Of a stretch of DNA of 7,839 nucleotides, positions 6,281 to 7,839 are shown piece after piece. The stretch comes from an uncultured Campylobacter sp. Lineage in GTDB: Bacteria; Campylobacterota; Campylobacteria; Campylobacterales; Campylobacteraceae. The position numbers and the translations under genes were made by a program. Position 1 is the first letter of the stretch; every line of letters starts with the position of its first letter. The stretch spans positions 1 to 7,839 of the forward strand of contig CALCKS010000316.1 of NCBI GenBank assembly GCA_937965895.1, read 5' to 3'. A model generated the notes under the pieces. That model ran no database searches, had not been told where the DNA came from, and saw only the letters and a program-made list of their open reading frames with translations.

Positions 6281-6415
6281 TCAGCTAGTGCGCGCCGATT
6301 TGCCGCACCGCAAAAATGCGCTAGAGCTAAATTTGCCGCATAAATGCTCAAGTTTAAAGCTTCCAAATTTTACGGCCTGCACGCAGTTTTCGCAGTCGAT
6401 AGCCGCCTCACTCAA
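6281..6415 (-). CDS. Possible 44-residue Cys-containing small ORF after the HAD phosphatase (doubtful)
   Basis: From a TTG at 6415 that overlaps the HAD stop, the minus strand stays open to TGA at 6281. It contains IDCENC, then LCGK and RCGK, so four Cys in 44 residues, with ordinary codons. There is no clear ribosome site and it matches no family I know. It may be chance or a decayed tail of the phosphatase gene. Confidence 0.18.
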   Translation of the reverse strand: MSEAAIDCENCVQAVKFGSFKLEHLCGKFSSSAFLRCGKSARTS

Positions 6416-6995
6416 ACACCCTATAATGCGCCTCGTCGGCAAACTCCAGCATCTCCTTGTCGCCCCTACTGTCGCCGTATGCGATCACGCGATCAAAGGC
6501 GTCCGTGTCGTATGCCTCGCGCACGCGGCGTACCTTCTCCGCGCCGTAGCAGTTGGCACCGTCTATCTCGCCCGTTATCACGCCGCCCTTTTTCTTGATG
6601 CGAGTGCCTAGTAGCTCGAGCCCCTGCGCGTGGCACCACGGAGCTAGCCAGTCCTCGAGCGACGCCGTCACGATCACGACCTTGTCGCCGTTTGCCTTAT
6701 ATTCGGCGATCTTTGCCATCGCGGAAAATTTCACGATATCCTCGATGTGCGTGTTTGAGTATTTTTTGCAAATTTGAGCGAATTTATCCGCGCTCATCCC
6801 CGCGAAAAAATACGTCATCAGACGCCTGCGAGCGTAGTTGTTGCTGCAAATTTTTAGCTTATAGCCTATCAAAACGGGCGAAAGCCAAAAAATCCCCCTA
6901 AAAAATTTCTTAAATCCCACGACGTAGGCGATAAACTCCAGCAGCGAGTCGTCGCGCGTGATCGTCCCGTCAAAGTCGAATAAAACCAGATTCAT
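6408..6995 (-). CDS. HAD superfamily subfamily IB phosphatase (phosphoserine-phosphatase-like)
   Basis: 195 residues from ATG 6995. Motif I is DFDGT at 7-11 (nucleophile D7, acid/base D9). Motif II is VIVTAS, ending S112. The motif III lysine is probably K154 in NCYGAEK. Motif IV is GDSRGD at 174-179. The region between motifs I and II (about 20-90) is the helical cap that sets substrate choice, with a hydrophobic stretch at 32-46. All catalytic motifs are intact. The NC-G-K and GDS-x-x-D pattern fits the HAD-IB group that includes SerB and YfhB-like enzymes (phosphatidylglycerophosphate or phosphoserine phosphatases), but the substrate cannot be read from sequence. The ribosome site (GAGACGAAG) is weak. 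It lies 109 bases behind rdgB with its own -10, so it may be transcribed separately. Confidence 0.88.
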   Translation of the reverse strand: MNLVLFDFDGTITRDDSLLEFIAYVVGFKKFFRGIFWLSPVLIGYKLKICSNNYARRRLMTYFFAGMSADKFAQICKKYSNTHIEDIVKFSAMAKIAEYKANGDKVVIVTASLEDWLAPWCHAQGLELLGTRIKKKGGVITGEIDGANCYGAEKVRRVREAYDTDAFDRVIAYGDSRGDKEMLEFADEAHYRVFE

Positions 6996-7022
6996 CTTCG
7001 TCTCAAATTTTAAATTTGCGCG

Positions 7023-7028
7023 ATTATA
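7023..7028 (-). promoter_or_regulatory. -10 box (TATAAT) for the HAD phosphatase gene
   Basis: Minus-strand GCGGTATAATCGCGC contains a perfect TATAAT, placing a start near 7016 and a leader of about 20 bases. No -35 is evident, as is common in Campylobacter. Confidence 0.55.
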
Positions 7029-7047
7029 CCGCGCTAGCGTTAAGGGA

Positions 7048-7083
7048 CGGCAAATTTAGCTCAGTTTTGCCGCGCAAATTTGC
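7048..7083. repeat. Inverted repeats in the rdgB-HAD gap
   Basis: CGGCAAA (7048-7054) pairs with TTTGCCG (7066-7072) around eleven bases, and GCAAATTTGC (7074-7083) is a perfect palindrome. No T-run follows on the minus strand, so any terminator for rdgB would be atypical. They lie just upstream of the HAD -10 and could also be a regulatory site. Confidence 0.4.
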
Positions 7084-7104
7084 TTTTTCTTTCGCGCCCT
7101 AAAT

Positions 7105-7749
7105 TTAGCGCCCAAATTTCCTCTCAAGGCTCTTTAAAACGTACTTTATGAGCTCAAGTCCCTTTGAGCGGTGAGAGATTTTTAGCTTTGTAGCGTCGTC
7201 TAGCTCGCCAAGCGTGTGCGTAAAGCCTTTGGGGATAAAGAGGCTATCGTAGCCAAAGCCGTTGCTGCCGCGCTCTTGGCAAATCGCCGTGCCGTGCATA
7301 AAGCCGTGCGCCGTAAAATCGCCCAAATTTGAGCTAACCGAGATACAAGCGGTGTAAAACGCGGGCGAGCTAGTTAAATTTAGCGCATTTAGCTCGGCTA
7401 TCAGCTTTGCGCGGTTGCTAGCATCGGTCGCGCTTTTGCCCGTTATCTGCCCGCGCTCGTTCATGTCGCTAAATCTCGCCGAGTAAATCCCGGGCCTGCC
7501 GCCAAGAGCCTCCACGCTGATGCCGCTATCGTCGCTTAGCGAGATAAACTCGTCCGCCAAATTTAGCTCGCGCAGTTTAGCGTGCACCGCGCGAGCTTTG
7601 ATTAGCGCGTTTGCGGCGAAAGTCGCTCCGTCCTCGACGATCTCAAAGGGCTCGCAAATTTCGCGCAGTGCGTAAATTTCGTAATCTTTTAAAAAATCTT
7701 TTATTTCGCGCACTTTGTCGGAGTTTGATGTTGCTAAAACTATTTTCAA
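7105..7749 (-). CDS. rdgB: Non-canonical purine NTP pyrophosphatase (RdgB/HAM1 family)
   Basis: 214 residues, slightly longer than the usual 195-205. It hydrolyses dITP, ITP and XTP to the monophosphate and pyrophosphate in the cytoplasm, keeping deaminated purines out of DNA and RNA. Signatures: VLATSNSDKVREI at 4-16 (phosphate-binding N9 and K12), EDGATFAANALIKA at 39-52, DDSG at 73-76 leading to GGRPGIYSARF at 83-93, GFGYD at 164-168, and SHR at 182-184. All are intact, so it should be active. The start is TTG at 7749: AAAAAGGA lies about 6 bases before it and MKIVLATSN is the standard N-terminus. The extra length is spread over loops near 55-67 and 96-125. The frame stays open upstream to the window edge, but that part is Lys/Arg-rich and not family-like. 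Confidence 0.95.
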   Translation of the reverse strand: MKIVLATSNSDKVREIKDFLKDYEIYALREICEPFEIVEDGATFAANALIKARAVHAKLRELNLADEFISLSDDSGISVEALGGRPGIYSARFSDMNERGQITGKSATDASNRAKLIAELNALNLTSSPAFYTACISVSSNLGDFTAHGFMHGTAICQERGSNGFGYDSLFIPKGFTHTLGELDDATKLKISHRSKGLELIKYVLKSLERKFGR

Positions 7750-7813
7750 ATTTTTCCTTTTTCGGCTTCTCTTGCGTGCCTTTAAATGAGCTAGAAATTT
7801 TCTCCCTCGATGA

Positions 7814-7819
7814 ACTATA
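7814..7819 (-). promoter_or_regulatory. Possible -10 box (TATAGT) for rdgB
   Basis: Minus-strand ACATATAGTTC gives TATAGT about 65 bases before the TTG start. It lies within the short inverted repeat GAAC-TATAT-GTTC (7813-7825). Support is weak because the upstream sequence is cut by the window edge. Confidence 0.25.
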
Positions 7820-7839
7820 TGTTCTATCTTCGGTCGAAA

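Larger units (their letters stand above)
5986..6407. other. Intergenic stretch, AAATTT-rich, no convincing long gene
   Basis: It holds roughly ten AAATTT words, a nested inverted repeat and a terminator on the left half, and a possible tiny minus-strand ORF on the right. An inverted repeat at 6014-6055 has outer arms TTGCGG/CCGCAA and inner arms AAATTTG/CAAATTT around GTGGT. CCGG repeats occur near 6150-6174. No long ORF here has family motifs or a ribosome site. Confidence 0.6.

Noticed and set aside
6288..6901. Plus-strand frames opposite the HAD phosphatase
   Set aside because: All HAD motifs are on the minus strand; the plus frames lack any recognisable feature.
7750..7839. C-terminus of another minus-strand gene upstream of rdgB
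   Set aside because: Two minus frames are open to the window edge but are too short and without recognisable motifs to support a gene.

Overview
The window looks like a chromosomal segment of a Campylobacter, probably one of the moderately GC-rich oral species (rectus, showae or curvus type). The reasons are the very dense AAATTT hexamers (about 60 counted by eye in 7.8 kb), TATAAT -10 boxes with no clear -35, short A-rich ribosome binding sites, and proteins typical of Campylobacterota. The species is inference. I saw no tRNA, rRNA, CRISPR array, transposase or phage gene.

Left part (1-3310, minus strand): a three-gene operon reading right to left. It holds a TelA-family protein (TTG start at 3275), a YqiJ-type membrane protein with a C-terminal OB fold (start 2149), and a YqiK-type flotillin (start 1507) that runs off the left edge. 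A clean TATAAT promoter lies just upstream of telA. The three together look like a membrane-microdomain or envelope-stress unit.

Middle part (3276-6140, plus strand): a divergent intergenic region leads into moeA (molybdenum cofactor synthesis). Its roughly 140-base leader can fold into a closed multi-stem structure with at least two mutually exclusive hairpins, so it is a candidate cis-regulatory RNA. Just behind moeA is an unrecognised gene that appears broken twice: a frameshift at a run of seven T and an in-frame TAA. Behind that lies a detached second copy of the last domain of moeA, about 89% identical at DNA level, with mostly synonymous differences. The order moeA / broken gene / moeA 3' fragment is the strangest thing in the window. 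A hairpin-plus-T-run terminator closes this block.

Right part (6281-7839, minus strand): rdgB (house-cleaning nucleotide pyrophosphatase, TTG start) is followed by an HAD-IB phosphatase with its own TATAAT box, then an AT-rich intergenic stretch that may carry a tiny Cys-containing ORF.

The functional groups (flotillin/TelA membrane unit, Moco synthesis, nucleotide hygiene/phosphatase) look independent of each other.
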